Shown one piece after another: positions 45,927 to 54,771 of a DNA stretch of 64,000 nt. Within the stretch, counting starts at the first letter, position 1, and each line of letters begins with the position of its first letter. Source of the DNA: Citreicoccus inhibens (lineage in GTDB: Bacteria; Myxococcota; Myxococcia; Myxococcales; Myxococcaceae); contig NZ_JAHNZT010000023.1 of the NCBI RefSeq assembly GCF_019039035.1, forward strand, positions 1 through 64,000, given 5' to 3'. The notes under the pieces are model-generated. The model saw nothing but the letters and a program-made list of their open reading frames with translations, made no database searches and was not told the DNA's origin. The translations under genes and the position numbers were made by a program.

Positions 45927-48900
45927 TCAACTCCGGGGGGAATCCAGTGCGACGAGCAGCTCACGGGCCGCGGTGACGTCCGCGAGCGCCGAGCCCTCGG
46001 TGAAGCCATCCAGCACGGGGCGCAGCGCGCTCACGGCCTCGGCGGGCCGCCGCATGTCGCGCAGCAGCCGCCCCAGCGCCAGCGCGGCCCGCAGCTCCAG
46101 GAGCCGAGTCCCGTCCTGCCGCGCGAGCGTCACGGCCTCGCGCAGGAGCGCCTCCGCCGCCGACGTGTCTTGCGTGGTGGCCAGGACGCTGAGCGCCTTC
46201 AGCCGCAGCAGCTCGGGCACATAGTAGGTCTCGCCCAGGGTGCGCCCACGCCGCAGCAGGTCCTCCACTCGCGCGAGGGCCTCCACGTGCTGCCCGCGCG
46301 CGGCGTGCAACTCCACGAGGAGCGAGGCGTAGTAGGTCATCCCCAGCTCGAACCCCAGCGCGTCCTGGAACCCGAGCGGCCCCACGAGCACGTCGGGCTC
46401 CTGGGTGGCCCAGCCTCGGACGATCTGCGCATAGGCGCCGTGCACGGGCATGCCCTGCCGCTGCGTCATCGCCAGCGCCGCGTCGGCCACCTCCACCACG
46501 CGCTCACGCTCGCCGCGCTGCTGGTGGACCATCAGCAGGTAGATGTACGCGAGCCCCAGCGTGCTGGCGTGGTTGAGCTCCAACGCCCAATCCACCGCGG
46601 CCTTCGCCTGCGCCAGCCCCTGATCCGGCAGGCCCATCAGACACAGCACCTCGCCCAGGCCCATGCCCGCGTACGAGCGGGAATCGAGCCCATAGACGTG
46701 GGCCTGCTGCGCGTGGCGCGCGGGATCATAGAGCGACAGCGCGCGCTCGAACGCCGCGCGCGAGTCCCCCATCCGCCCGTCGATCCACGCGGCATGTCCC
46801 AACGCCGGCAGCGTGGCCACCTGGTGGTCGACGTCCTGCGCCACCCCCTCCATCGACACGAGTCGCTCGGCGAGCGCCCGGGCCTCGGCGCGCTGGCCGC
46901 GCGTATGGTGGAAGGTGAGCAATGCCCAGAGCGTGGGCACGGCGTGAGGCCCGTCGCCCAAGAGGTCGATGAGCGCTCGCGAGCGATCCACCTGGGCCTT
47001 GATGGCGGCATCGGACCAGCCGCGGCTGCCCATCAGCGCGGGCGTGATGATGCCGTTGAGGCTCAGCTCCACCTGGGCGCGCTCGCGCTCGTCGGCCAGC
47101 ACGTCCAGCCAGGCGAGGGCCTCGGTGGCGTGGGCGATGGCCTCCGCGTTGGCGCTGCGGATGAGGGCCGCCAGCCCCGCCTTGCGCGCGTACTCCAACG
47201 CCTCGCGCTTCTGATCCGCCTGCGCATGGTGGTGCGCGAGGAGATCCGGCCGAGACTGCACCACGTCCGGGAAGCGCAGCTCCAGCGTGGCGGCGATGCG
47301 CGCGTGCACCTGCCGCCGCGCGGGCTTCAAGAGCGACTCCAGCGCCGTGTCCCGAATGAGCGCGTGCTTGAACGAGAACGTGGTGCCGCGCACGCCGCGC
47401 CGCCGGTGCACCAGGTCCGCCGACACGAGCGCGTCCAGGTCCCGCTTGAGCGCCGCCTCGTCCCGCGCCGACACCGCGCGCAGCACGTCATGGCTGAACT
47501 CCCGGCCCAGCGCCGCCGCGAGCTGGGCCGTCTCCTTCGCGGGCCCCAAGCGATCCAACCGCGCCATCAACGAGTCCCGCAACGTGGCGGGGATGGTGGG
47601 CCGAGGCGACGCGGAGGACTCCTTCGCGCCGGACAGGCCCTCCACCACCATGCGCGTCAGCTCCTCCACGAACAGCGGCACGCCATCCGTGCGCCCCACC
47701 ACCTGCTCCATCACCTCGCGCGGCAGTGGCGTGTCGCGCGTCAGCTCCGCGACCATCTCCTCGGCGCGCTGGCGGTCCAAGCGCCCCAACTGCACCTGGA
47801 GCACCTTCGCGGGCGGCCACGGCACGGCGAACTCCGGGCGCGCGGTGAGCAGCGCGCACAGCCGCAGCGAGGCCGCGTCCTCCACCAGCTTCCCCAACAA
47901 CTCCAGCGTCGTGGGATCCGCCCAGTGCAGGTCCTCGACGAGGAACAGCACGGGCTGCTGCTCGGCCATGGCGGACAACAGCGCCAGGATCGCTTCGAGC
48001 GTCAGGTCCTTCTGCCGCTGCGGCGACACGTCCAGCGGCGGATAGCGCCCCGAGCCGCCCTTCACCGAGAAGAGCACCGCGAACAGCGGCATCACCTCGG
48101 TCAGCTCAAAGCCATACCGGCCCAGCATGTCCTCCAGCGCCGTCTCCAACCGCTCCGGCGTCCAGTCGCGCTGGAAGCCCACGAGCCGCTCCAGGAGATC
48201 CACCACCGGACGCAGCGTGCTCAGCCGTCCTTCCGGTGCGCACCGGCACTCCAGGAAGGTGTGCGGCACCTCCCCCGTTCTGCGCGCCAGCTCCAACGCC
48301 AGTCGGGACTTGCCGATGCCCGCCTCTCCCGCCAGCAAGATGGCCTGCCCCGAGCCGCGCGTGGCCTGCTGCCACCGCTGCTGGAGCAGCTCCAACTCCT
48401 GCGAGCGGCCATGCAACACCGAGGGGCGCGCCCCACTCGCGGCGGACATCGCGGCGGGCGCGCGCAGCTCCCCCCGCAGGCGGAACACAGGGCCCGGCTT
48501 CACGCCGGCTCCCGCGCGCACCGCGCCCACGGGCTCCAGGACGAAGCCCTCGCGCAACAGCCGCGAGGTCGCCTCGCTCACCCACACCGCACCCGCCTCG
48601 GCCTGAGCCTCCAGGCGGCTGGCCACATTGGGCGTCGCGCCGAGCAGCGCGGGCAGCTCCGCTTGATGGCGGCCTCGCGCCTCCTGCCGGCTGACGAGTC
48701 CCGTGTGCAGGCCCGCGCGCACCTCCACGCTGACCCGCTGCTCGTTCGCGAGCCGAGCGCCCCGCTGCTCCAGCTCCTCCACGATGGCCAGCGCCGCGCG
48801 CGCCGCACGGCGGGCATCATCCTCGCGCGCCTGCGGATAGCCGAAGTAGAGCAGCATGCGCTCGCCCAGGATGCTGCCCACGTAGGCGTCGAAGCGTCGC

Positions 48901-49982
48901 GCCACGTCCGCGCACGCCGCGTGCTGGGCGCGCAACAGACCATCCAGCTCCTCGGGGTCCACCGCGTCCGACTCCGGCGTGAGCGACAGGCTCACGCACA
49001 ACGCGGTGAGCTGGCGGCGCTCTCCCTCGGGTGCGCGCTCCGGCGTGTTCGGCGTGGGCAGGCGCGCGGCCACGGCGGGCGCGGCCCCCACCGAGGCCTC
49101 GCTGTCAGGCCACCCCTCGGACGAGCAGGCCTCCAGCTCGCGCAGCGCCTCCTGTGCGCGGATGGAGCGCGCGTCCACGTCCTTGCTCGTCACGCGCCGG
49201 AGCAGCCACCCCAGGCGGTGACCTTCCAGCCACGACGGCACGCGGATGGGCTCCGGTCCGAGCTGCTTGTAGAGCACCTCCTGCAACGTGCCGCCGTCAA
49301 TCACGCGGCGCCCGGTGAGGCACTCCAAGAAGATGAGCCCCCACGCATACAGGTCCGAGGCCGCGGTGGCGGGCTCGCCACGAAGCTGCTCGGGCGCCGC
49401 ATAGGCCGGCGTGCCCAACACCTCGCGCGTGCGCGTGAGCCGCGCCAGCTCCTCCGCCTTCGGCCCGCCCACCAACGTCCCCAAACCGAAGTCGAGCACC
49501 AGCGCGTTGCGACGCACGCCAGTGTGGGTGACCATGATGTTCTGCGGCTTGAGGTCGCGGTGCACGACGCCCTGGTTGTGCGCGCAGCCCAGCGCATCCA
49601 GCACCTGGAGCATCAGGTGCGCCGCCTCCCACGGCGGCAGCGCGCCATCGTCGGTCAGCACCTCCGCCAGCGTGCGCCCAGGCACGTACTCGAACACGGT
49701 GAACAGCACCGATTCCTCGGACTGTCCCGAGTCGATGAGCCGCACGATGTTCGGGTGATACAGCTGCGAGCACAGCTGCATCTCTCGCTGGAAGCGGGCG
49801 ACTTGATGGGCACTCTCCGCCTGCGGCGCGCGCAGCACCTTGACGGCGACCTCTTGATTCGTGGCGCGCTGCCGGGCCCGGTAGACCTGCCCGTAGCCCC
49901 CCTCCCCCAGCTTGGACAGCACTTCGTAACGCCCTTGGAACACCGTGCCTGCGGCAATCTGAGGTTCCTGCGTTCGGTCCAT
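45927..49982 (-). CDS. TOMM-system kinase/cyclase fusion with AAA ATPase and TPR region
   Basis: A 1351-residue signalling protein starting at ATG 49982 (AGGGA upstream). Ser/Thr kinase domain (about 17-280): LGEGGYGQVY, Lys48, HRDLKPQN (141-148), DFG (164-166) and APE. Class III cyclase-like domain (about 320-510): the first metal Asp is replaced (LTALCVSLSLT instead of a CDL-type motif) and the second GD is GE (ILGERMLLYFGYP), so cyclase activity is doubtful. AAA/MalT-like ATPase: Walker A GEAGIGKS with Lys558, and FLVEDLHWAD. The remaining 600 residues are TPR-like helices. Length and order match TIGR03903. It may control production of, or sense, the TOMM product. Confidence 0.9.
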   Translation of the reverse strand: MDRTQEPQIAAGTVFQGRYEVLSKLGEGGYGQVYRARQRATNQEVAVKVLRAPQAESAHQVARFQREMQLCSQLYHPNIVRLIDSGQSEESVLFTVFEYVPGRTLAEVLTDDGALPPWEAAHLMLQVLDALGCAHNQGVVHRDLKPQNIMVTHTGVRRNALVLDFGLGTLVGGPKAEELARLTRTREVLGTPAYAAPEQLRGEPATAASDLYAWGLIFLECLTGRRVIDGGTLQEVLYKQLGPEPIRVPSWLEGHRLGWLLRRVTSKDVDARSIRAQEALRELEACSSEGWPDSEASVGAAPAVAARLPTPNTPERAPEGERRQLTALCVSLSLTPESDAVDPEELDGLLRAQHAACADVARRFDAYVGSILGERMLLYFGYPQAREDDARRAARAALAIVEELEQRGARLANEQRVSVEVRAGLHTGLVSRQEARGRHQAELPALLGATPNVASRLEAQAEAGAVWVSEATSRLLREGFVLEPVGAVRAGAGVKPGPVFRLRGELRAPAAMSAASGARPSVLHGRSQELELLQQRWQQATRGSGQAILLAGEAGIGKSRLALELARRTGEVPHTFLECRCAPEGRLSTLRPVVDLLERLVGFQRDWTPERLETALEDMLGRYGFELTEVMPLFAVLFSVKGGSGRYPPLDVSPQRQKDLTLEAILALLSAMAEQQPVLFLVEDLHWADPTTLELLGKLVEDAASLRLCALLTARPEFAVPWPPAKVLQVQLGRLDRQRAEEMVAELTRDTPLPREVMEQVVGRTDGVPLFVEELTRMVVEGLSGAKESSASPRPTIPATLRDSLMARLDRLGPAKETAQLAAALGREFSHDVLRAVSARDEAALKRDLDALVSADLVHRRRGVRGTTFSFKHALIRDTALESLLKPARRQVHARIAATLELRFPDVVQSRPDLLAHHHAQADQKREALEYARKAGLAALIRSANAEAIAHATEALAWLDVLADERERAQVELSLNGIITPALMGSRGWSDAAIKAQVDRSRALIDLLGDGPHAVPTLWALLTFHHTRGQRAEARALAERLVSMEGVAQDVDHQVATLPALGHAAWIDGRMGDSRAAFERALSLYDPARHAQQAHVYGLDSRSYAGMGLGEVLCLMGLPDQGLAQAKAAVDWALELNHASTLGLAYIYLLMVHQQRGERERVVEVADAALAMTQRQGMPVHGAYAQIVRGWATQEPDVLVGPLGFQDALGFELGMTYYASLLVELHAARGQHVEALARVEDLLRRGRTLGETYYVPELLRLKALSVLATTQDTSAAEALLREAVTLARQDGTRLLELRAALALGRLLRDMRRPAEAVSALRPVLDGFTEGSALADVTAARELLVALDSPRS

Positions 49983-50062
49983 GAGAGTCCCTGAACTTCG
50001 GAAAGGGCGGGATTCAATCTCAGGGCCGTGCGGGTGTCGAGGCAGGCGAAGGCGCGCGGGGC

Positions 50063-50992
50063 TCAGGAGGCTCGGGGATAGGGGAATCCCTCGGTGGGCT
50101 GCGACGGCTGGGTGTCGTGAAACTTCCTGAGGTCCAGCTCGAGGTTGCCATCGGGGGCTTCGGAGAGGATGTCCACGAGGCGCGCGCCCCAGCGAAGCTG
50201 CGCGGCGAAGTAGCGATGGCCGGCGTGGAGGCTCTGCATGGTGATGTCGTCCGTCCCCAGGACCATCACCTGCACCTCCACCTCCTGCGCGGCGATCGAC
50301 TCGGGGGTTTGCCCGTGCAGCGGGCTGGTCGCGTCGATGACGTGCATGGCGATCCACGAGCGTTGCAGCGAGAGGGCGCGGTCGCGCGCCAGCTTCAAGT
50401 CATAGGTGCGGTACAGGCGCAGGCCCTCGGCGCTGGACTCGGTGCGCATCAGCACCACGCGAATCTCCGCGTTCACGATTTGGTTCCCCCGCTCGTTGCC
50501 CAATCGGAACATCAGCGTGGGGACGCCGTTGAGCGGGCAGACGACCGGGTGGTGCGAGAAGACGATGCGCCCCTGCGGGCGTGAGAACTTGGCGAACACC
50601 AGTCCCGTGGCCAGCGCCGTGGTCAGCAGGCCCACGAGCGACTCCACCACCACGAGGGCGTGCGCGGCCGGGGCATCCGGATACATGGCGCCGTAGCCAA
50701 TGGTGCCGAGCGTCTGCACGCTGAAGCAGAAGGCATCCCAGAACGAGCCCGCCGCCGCGTGCACGACGCCGCCCGTGGCCAGGTAGCCCGCGGCGAACAG
50801 CGCGTTCACCAGCAAGTAGAGCGCGCTGAGGATGGCGAAGGTGGCCGACCAGGGCAGCTCGAGCAGCGCGTGGTAGAAGTCACGCAGCGGTGTGGGCCGA
50901 TGCCCCAGAACGCGAATCTGGTAATCGGCGCCGGGGGGCCTGACAGTCACGGGACGCGAGGACACGGGCGGCAGTCTCGGGCCGAGACTCAC
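50063..50992 (-). CDS. Inward-rectifier K+ channel (KirBac type)
   Basis: A 309-residue channel with a short N-terminal slide-helix region (RVLGHRPTPLRDFYHALLELPW), TM1 (ATFAILSALYLLVNALFAAGY), a pore helix and K+ selectivity filter TIGYG (97-101), TM2 (VVVESLVGLLTTALATGLVFAKFS) and a C-terminal immunoglobulin-like cytoplasmic domain (about 140-300, including PTLMFRLGNERGNQIVNAEI). All parts of a KirBac channel are present. It starts 24 bp after coaA and ends 80 bp before the TOMM kinase gene on the same strand, so it may be co-transcribed with the kinase and precursor. Confidence 0.92.
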   Translation of the reverse strand: MSLGPRLPPVSSRPVTVRPPGADYQIRVLGHRPTPLRDFYHALLELPWSATFAILSALYLLVNALFAAGYLATGGVVHAAAGSFWDAFCFSVQTLGTIGYGAMYPDAPAAHALVVVESLVGLLTTALATGLVFAKFSRPQGRIVFSHHPVVCPLNGVPTLMFRLGNERGNQIVNAEIRVVLMRTESSAEGLRLYRTYDLKLARDRALSLQRSWIAMHVIDATSPLHGQTPESIAAQEVEVQVMVLGTDDITMQSLHAGHRYFAAQLRWGARLVDILSEAPDGNLELDLRKFHDTQPSQPTEGFPYPRAS

Positions 50993-51016
50993 GGGCCTGC
51001 AAGCCTCACGCGAGGC

Positions 51017-51970
51017 TCACAGCTTGCGCAGCCGCACGCGGCGGACGCGATGGTCCGGCCCCTTCACCAGCACCAGCCGCGCCCGCGAGCGCGTGGGCGC
51101 GATGTTCTGCGCCAGGTTCGGCCCATTGATCTCCGACCACACCGTCTCCGCGCGGGCAATGGCCTGCGCCTCGGTGAGGTCCGCGAAGCGGCGGAAGAAC
51201 GAGCCCTCGTCGCGGAACGCCGTGCGCCACAGGTGGAGGAAGCGGTCCACGTACCAGCGCCGGATGTCCGACTCGTGCGCGTCCACGTAGATGGAGAAGT
51301 CGAAGAAGTCCGACAGGAACGCCTGCGGCACCTTCCCGCCCGCGGCCGGCCCGGTCTGCAGGACGTTGAGGCCCTCCAGGATGAGGATGTCCGGCCGGCG
51401 GATGATCTGCGCCCCGTCCGGGACGATGTCGTAGTCCCGGTGGGAGTACAGCGGGGCGGAGACCTCGGCGCGGCCCGCCTTCAGTTCGGCCAGGAAGCGC
51501 ACCAGCGCGCGGCGGTCGTAGCTCTCCGGGAAGCCCTTGCGCGTCATGAGGCCGCGCTCGGCGAGCACGCGGTTGGGGAACAAGAAGCCGTCCGTCGTCA
51601 CCAACTCCACCCGAGGGTGGTCCGGCCAGCGCGCCAGCAGGGCCTGGAGGATGCGCGCCGTGGTGCTCTTGCCCACCGCCACGCTCCCCGCGATGCCGAT
51701 GACGAAGGGCACCTTCTGGTTCATGCCCCCGAGGAAGGCCTGCTGCGCGGCGAACAGCCCCTGCGTGGCCGAGACGTGCAGGTTCAACAGGCGCGACAGT
51801 GGGAGGTAGACCTCCACCACCTCGTCCAGGTTGAGCTGCTCGCCCAGGCCGCGCAGGCGCTCGATCTCCTCGGCCGTGAGGGTGAGCGGGGTCGCCGCGC
51901 GCAGGTCGTGCCAGGCCTCTCGTTCGAGGTCCGTGTACATGGAAGCAGCCTGGGGCCGGGTCGCCGACAT
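51017..51970 (-). CDS. coaA: Pantothenate kinase, type I
   Basis: A 317-residue P-loop kinase that phosphorylates pantothenate, the first and regulated step of coenzyme A synthesis. The ATG at 51970 has GGAGG nearby and gives the normal length. Motifs: [17 protein letters not shown] (Walker A), [28 protein letters not shown] and the ILEGLNVLQ segment. The C-terminus with [17 protein letters not shown] is typical. It is the upstream gene of a run ending with the KirBac channel and TOMM kinase. Confidence 0.95.
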   Translation of the reverse strand: MSATRPQAASMYTDLEREAWHDLRAATPLTLTAEEIERLRGLGEQLNLDEVVEVYLPLSRLLNLHVSATQGLFAAQQAFLGGMNQKVPFVIGIAGSVAVGKSTTARILQALLARWPDHPRVELVTTDGFLFPNRVLAERGLMTRKGFPESYDRRALVRFLAELKAGRAEVSAPLYSHRDYDIVPDGAQIIRRPDILILEGLNVLQTGPAAGGKVPQAFLSDFFDFSIYVDAHESDIRRWYVDRFLHLWRTAFRDEGSFFRRFADLTEAQAIARAETVWSEINGPNLAQNIAPTRSRARLVLVKGPDHRVRRVRLRKL

Positions 51971-52152
51971 CTCATTCCTCCGGGGGCGGAACATGCCATG
52001 TGTCAGGCCCGGGTCTTCAACATCGTCGCGCTGGCGCCTCCATTTTGGAGCGCAGCTGCCAGACGCCTTCACATTTCTTCACGTCCGCCCAGCAATCTCG
52101 CAGCCACGCGCAGCGTAGGTTGGCGGTCGCTGTTCCTCCCGTGAGCTCCCCC

Positions 52153-52716
52153 ATGGCCCTCCCCTTGTTCTTCATGCCCATGCTCTTCGGAGTCGCCCCG
52201 AGTCAATCCGGGCCTCCGCCTCGCAACGCGATTCCCCCTGGCCCGCCCCCGCTGTCGGCGAGGGACCGCAAGGCCATCCATGCCCTCATGGGCGCCCTGG
52301 ACCACGACTGGGGCCTGCGCCAGGTGGACAGCTACCTGTCGCACATGTCCGAGGACGTCGAGGTCATCGGACTGAACGGCACCCTGGTGCAGGGCAAGGC
52401 CGCCCTGGAGAAGGAGATCCGCCGGAAGCTGGAGGCCGGCATGCCCGAGCACTTCATTCCCCGCGTCCGCATCGAGTCCCTGCGCCCCGTCGCCCGAGGC
52501 GTGGTGGTGCTCGTGCAGCACCGAGAATTGGGCCCGCGCACCTCCCGCGCCACCTTCGTCCTGAGCCGTCACGCGACCCGCTGGCGCGTCCAGTCCATCA
52601 GCCTCTCGCCGGTGGACACCGTCCCCACCGCGCCGGCGCGCCTGCGCGAGCGCCCGTCCCGCTCGCGCAAGCTGCGGGCCCGTTCGCGAACCGCGCCCGC
52701 CGCCTCTCGCGCCTGA
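52153..52716 (+). CDS. NTF2/SnoaL-like protein with signal peptide
   Basis: A 187-residue protein. The ATG at 52153 gives a hydrophobic start (MALPLFFMPMLFGVAPSQS) likely to be a signal peptide. The middle (about 37-150) looks like a DUF4440/SnoaL domain: LMGALDHDWGLRQVDSYLSHM, VEVIGLNGTLVQGKAALEKEI, ending RWRVQSISLSPV. The tail is Arg/Ala/Ser-rich and very basic. Family members bind or process small molecules, but no catalytic residues can be assigned. GTG 52141 is an alternative start; no clear ribosome site is present for either. Confidence 0.6.
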   Translation: MALPLFFMPMLFGVAPSQSGPPPRNAIPPGPPPLSARDRKAIHALMGALDHDWGLRQVDSYLSHMSEDVEVIGLNGTLVQGKAALEKEIRRKLEAGMPEHFIPRVRIESLRPVARGVVVLVQHRELGPRTSRATFVLSRHATRWRVQSISLSPVDTVPTAPARLRERPSRSRKLRARSRTAPAASRA

Positions 52717-52734
52717 TTCCGGCCCGCGCCCACT

Positions 52735-53433
52735 TCAGCGCCGGGCCTCCCGGGCGCAGTGGTGCGCGAGCCGGTGCAGCATCTCGACGTTCTCCGCTTC
52801 GGCGGCCTTGAGCTTGGGCAGTTGGGACCTCAGCTCCCCGAGGTCCTTGCCCCGCTGCACGAGGCCCTCCCCGCCCAGCGTCAACCAGTGCCCCAGCGCC
52901 GCCGCGGTCAGCTCCAGGTGGAACTGGAAGCCGTAGGAGTTGCCCAACCGGAACGCCTGCTGCGAGTAGCGGTCCGTGGACGCCAACAACGTGGCGCCCG
53001 GCACCGGCTTGAACGTGTCGCCGTGCCAGTGCGCCACCACCGAGCGCGGGCGCGCGCCGCCCACCACCGGGTCCTTCAGCCCGTCCTGCGTCCAGCGCAC
53101 GGGGGCGACGCCCACCTCGAAGCCGTTCTTGCCCACGAACACCTCGGAGCCCCCGGCCGCCGCGAGCAGCTGCGCGCCCAGGCAGAAGCCCACGCACGGG
53201 CGCCCCAGGGCGATGCGCTCCGCCAGCACCGCCAGCTCCTCGTTGAGGAACGGGTGCTGATCCGCCTCGTAGACGCCCATGGGGCCGCCCATCACCACCA
53301 CCAGCTCCGCGTCCACGTCCTCCCGCCGCACGGCACGGAAGCGCTTCACCAGCGAGAACCCCGCCTGCTCCAACGCCGGTCCCAGCAGCCCCGGCCCCTC
53401 GTGCTCCTCGTGCTGGAAGATCACCGCGCGCAT
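52735..53433 (-). CDS. Class I glutamine amidotransferase
   Basis: A 232-residue GMP-synthase-like glutaminase domain starting at ATG 53433 with GGAGGGG upstream. The nucleophile elbow is GFCLGAQLLAAA (catalytic Cys) and the downstream His is in YGFQFHLELTAAAL. The MGGPMGVYEADQHPFL motif is typical of stand-alone GATase1 proteins of the PuuD/GuaA-like group. It releases ammonia from glutamine or a gamma-glutamyl substrate; the partner or substrate is unknown. Confidence 0.85.
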   Translation of the reverse strand: MRAVIFQHEEHEGPGLLGPALEQAGFSLVKRFRAVRREDVDAELVVVMGGPMGVYEADQHPFLNEELAVLAERIALGRPCVGFCLGAQLLAAAGGSEVFVGKNGFEVGVAPVRWTQDGLKDPVVGGARPRSVVAHWHGDTFKPVPGATLLASTDRYSQQAFRLGNSYGFQFHLELTAAALGHWLTLGGEGLVQRGKDLGELRSQLPKLKAAEAENVEMLHRLAHHCAREARR

Positions 53434-53509
53434 CGTCGATCCCCTCCGCCCGCCCCGCCTCGAATCCCGCAAGTCCAGAGAGCGGTTTATTTCCGAGTAT
53501 TTCGAGACA

Positions 53510-53538
53510 TGGCAAATAAGCCCACCTTCACATATAAA
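53510..53538 (+). promoter_or_regulatory. Possible promoter of the M35 protease gene
   Basis: A TATAAA box (53533-53538) lies 17 bases after TGGCAA in a locally AT-rich stretch (about 53480-53570) that contrasts with the surroundings. The protease GTG is 67 bases downstream. Confidence 0.35.
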
Positions 53539-53604
53539 GCAGAATTTACCGGGATACCCATCGAACCCGGACTGCCTGTAGTGACCTCAACAAGGAGAGT
53601 TCAC

Positions 53605-54693
53605 GTGAGCAAGAGCCTTCGCGGTAACTTCAAGTGGCTGGTCGGCGCGGTTGTCGGCGTTTCCCTGCTGGGCGGCTGTGGCGCCCCGGCGGACGCGACG
53701 GACACGACCCCGGCGGCCGGCGAGCAGACCACCAACGGCGTGACGGCGACCGTCGCGCTGGCCAAGGCCTCCCTGTCCGCGCGCGAGGACGTCACGGTGA
53801 CGGTGACGCTCACCAACACCTCGTCGCAGCCGGTGTCCCTGCTCAAGTGGTACACGCCGGGCGAGGGCCTCAAGGAGGGCCGCCTCACCGTGACGCGCGA
53901 TGGGCAGGCCGTGCAGTACATCGGCCCGCACTTCAAGCGCGTGGCGCCCCGTCCCGAGGACTACGTGACGCTGGCCCCGGGCGAGAGCCTCAGCGGCCCG
54001 GTCGCGGTGTCCGGCCGGTATGACCTGTCCGAGACGGGCAGCTACGCCATCCGCTACGCGCAGGAGGCCCACGACAACGTCGGCGGCGTCTCCGCGTTCG
54101 CCTCCAACGAGGTCAGCGTGTGGGTGGAGGGCCGCAGCAGCGCCCTGGAGAGCGATCGCGTGGTGACGGCCGAGAGCCTCTCCTACTCCGGCGCCTGCAC
54201 CACGTCCCAGCAGTCCGCCATCTCCACCGCGGTGAGCGGCGCGCTGACGTACTCGACCAACGCGTACAACTACCTGAACACCACCACGCCGAGCGGCACC
54301 GCGCGGTACACCACCTGGTTCGGCGCCTACACGAGCAGCGGCTGGAGCACCGTCAAGAGCCACTACCTCAACATCAAGAACGCGTTCTCCAGCGCGGCCA
54401 TCGTGGTGGACTGCAGCTGCACGGACTCCGGCACCTACGCCTACGTGTACCCGGGCTCCCCGTACAAGATCTACGTGTGCGGCGCCTTCTGGAGCGCTCC
54501 CCAGACGGGCACGGACTCCAAGGCCGGCACGCTGGTCCACGAGATGAGCCACTTCACGGTCGTCGCCGGCACCAATGACTACGCTTATGGCCAGTCCGCG
54601 GCCAAGAGCCTGGCCAAGTCCAACCCGACCAACGCCCGCGCCAACGCGGACAACCACGAGTACTTCGCCGAGAACAACCCCGCCCAGAACTGA
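53605..54693 (+). CDS. Peptidyl-Lys metalloendopeptidase (M35, deuterolysin/aspzincin) lipoprotein
   Basis: A 362-residue zinc protease. The GTG at 53605 has GGAGA upstream and gives a signal peptide with LGGC lipobox. Residues about 45-175 form an Ig-like pro-domain (VTVTVTLTNTSSQPVSLLKW, SLSGPVAVSGRYDLSETGSY). The catalytic domain (about 195-362) has HEMSH (312-316) and the aspzincin ligand motif GTNDYAYG with Asp325. Cys pairs (ACTTSQQ, VDCSC, YVCGAFW) suggest disulfides. M35 Lys-specific enzymes are secreted; myxobacteria are a known source. A terminator hairpin follows. Confidence 0.9.
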   Translation: MSKSLRGNFKWLVGAVVGVSLLGGCGAPADATDTTPAAGEQTTNGVTATVALAKASLSAREDVTVTVTLTNTSSQPVSLLKWYTPGEGLKEGRLTVTRDGQAVQYIGPHFKRVAPRPEDYVTLAPGESLSGPVAVSGRYDLSETGSYAIRYAQEAHDNVGGVSAFASNEVSVWVEGRSSALESDRVVTAESLSYSGACTTSQQSAISTAVSGALTYSTNAYNYLNTTTPSGTARYTTWFGAYTSSGWSTVKSHYLNIKNAFSSAAIVVDCSCTDSGTYAYVYPGSPYKIYVCGAFWSAPQTGTDSKAGTLVHEMSHFTVVAGTNDYAYGQSAAKSLAKSNPTNARANADNHEYFAENNPAQN

Positions 54694-54722
54694 CGTTTCC
54701 GGGAAGACGGGCTAAGAGTCCG

Positions 54723-54757
54723 AGGGACGGGAGCGCTGAGCGCTTCCGTCCCTTTCT
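54723..54757 (+). terminator. Terminator between M35 protease and pro-domain-like gene
   Basis: AGGGACGGGAGCGC pairs with GCGCTTCCGTCCCT (14 bp, one G-T wobble) around loop TGA, followed by TTTCTCGTTT. It ends 15-20 bases before the next start codon, so partial read-through could feed the downstream gene. Confidence 0.8.
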
Positions 54758-54771
54758 CGTTTGGGAGCGAC

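Noticed and set aside
45867..49994. A 1375-codon + strand frame opposite the kinase/cyclase gene
   Set aside because: The - strand reading has intact kinase and ATPase motifs; the + strand product is Arg/Gln/His-rich without domains.
53509..53604. ATG at 53509 as the start of the M35 protease
   Set aside because: It would bury the signal peptide about 32 residues inside the protein and lacks a ribosome site, unlike the GTG at 53605.
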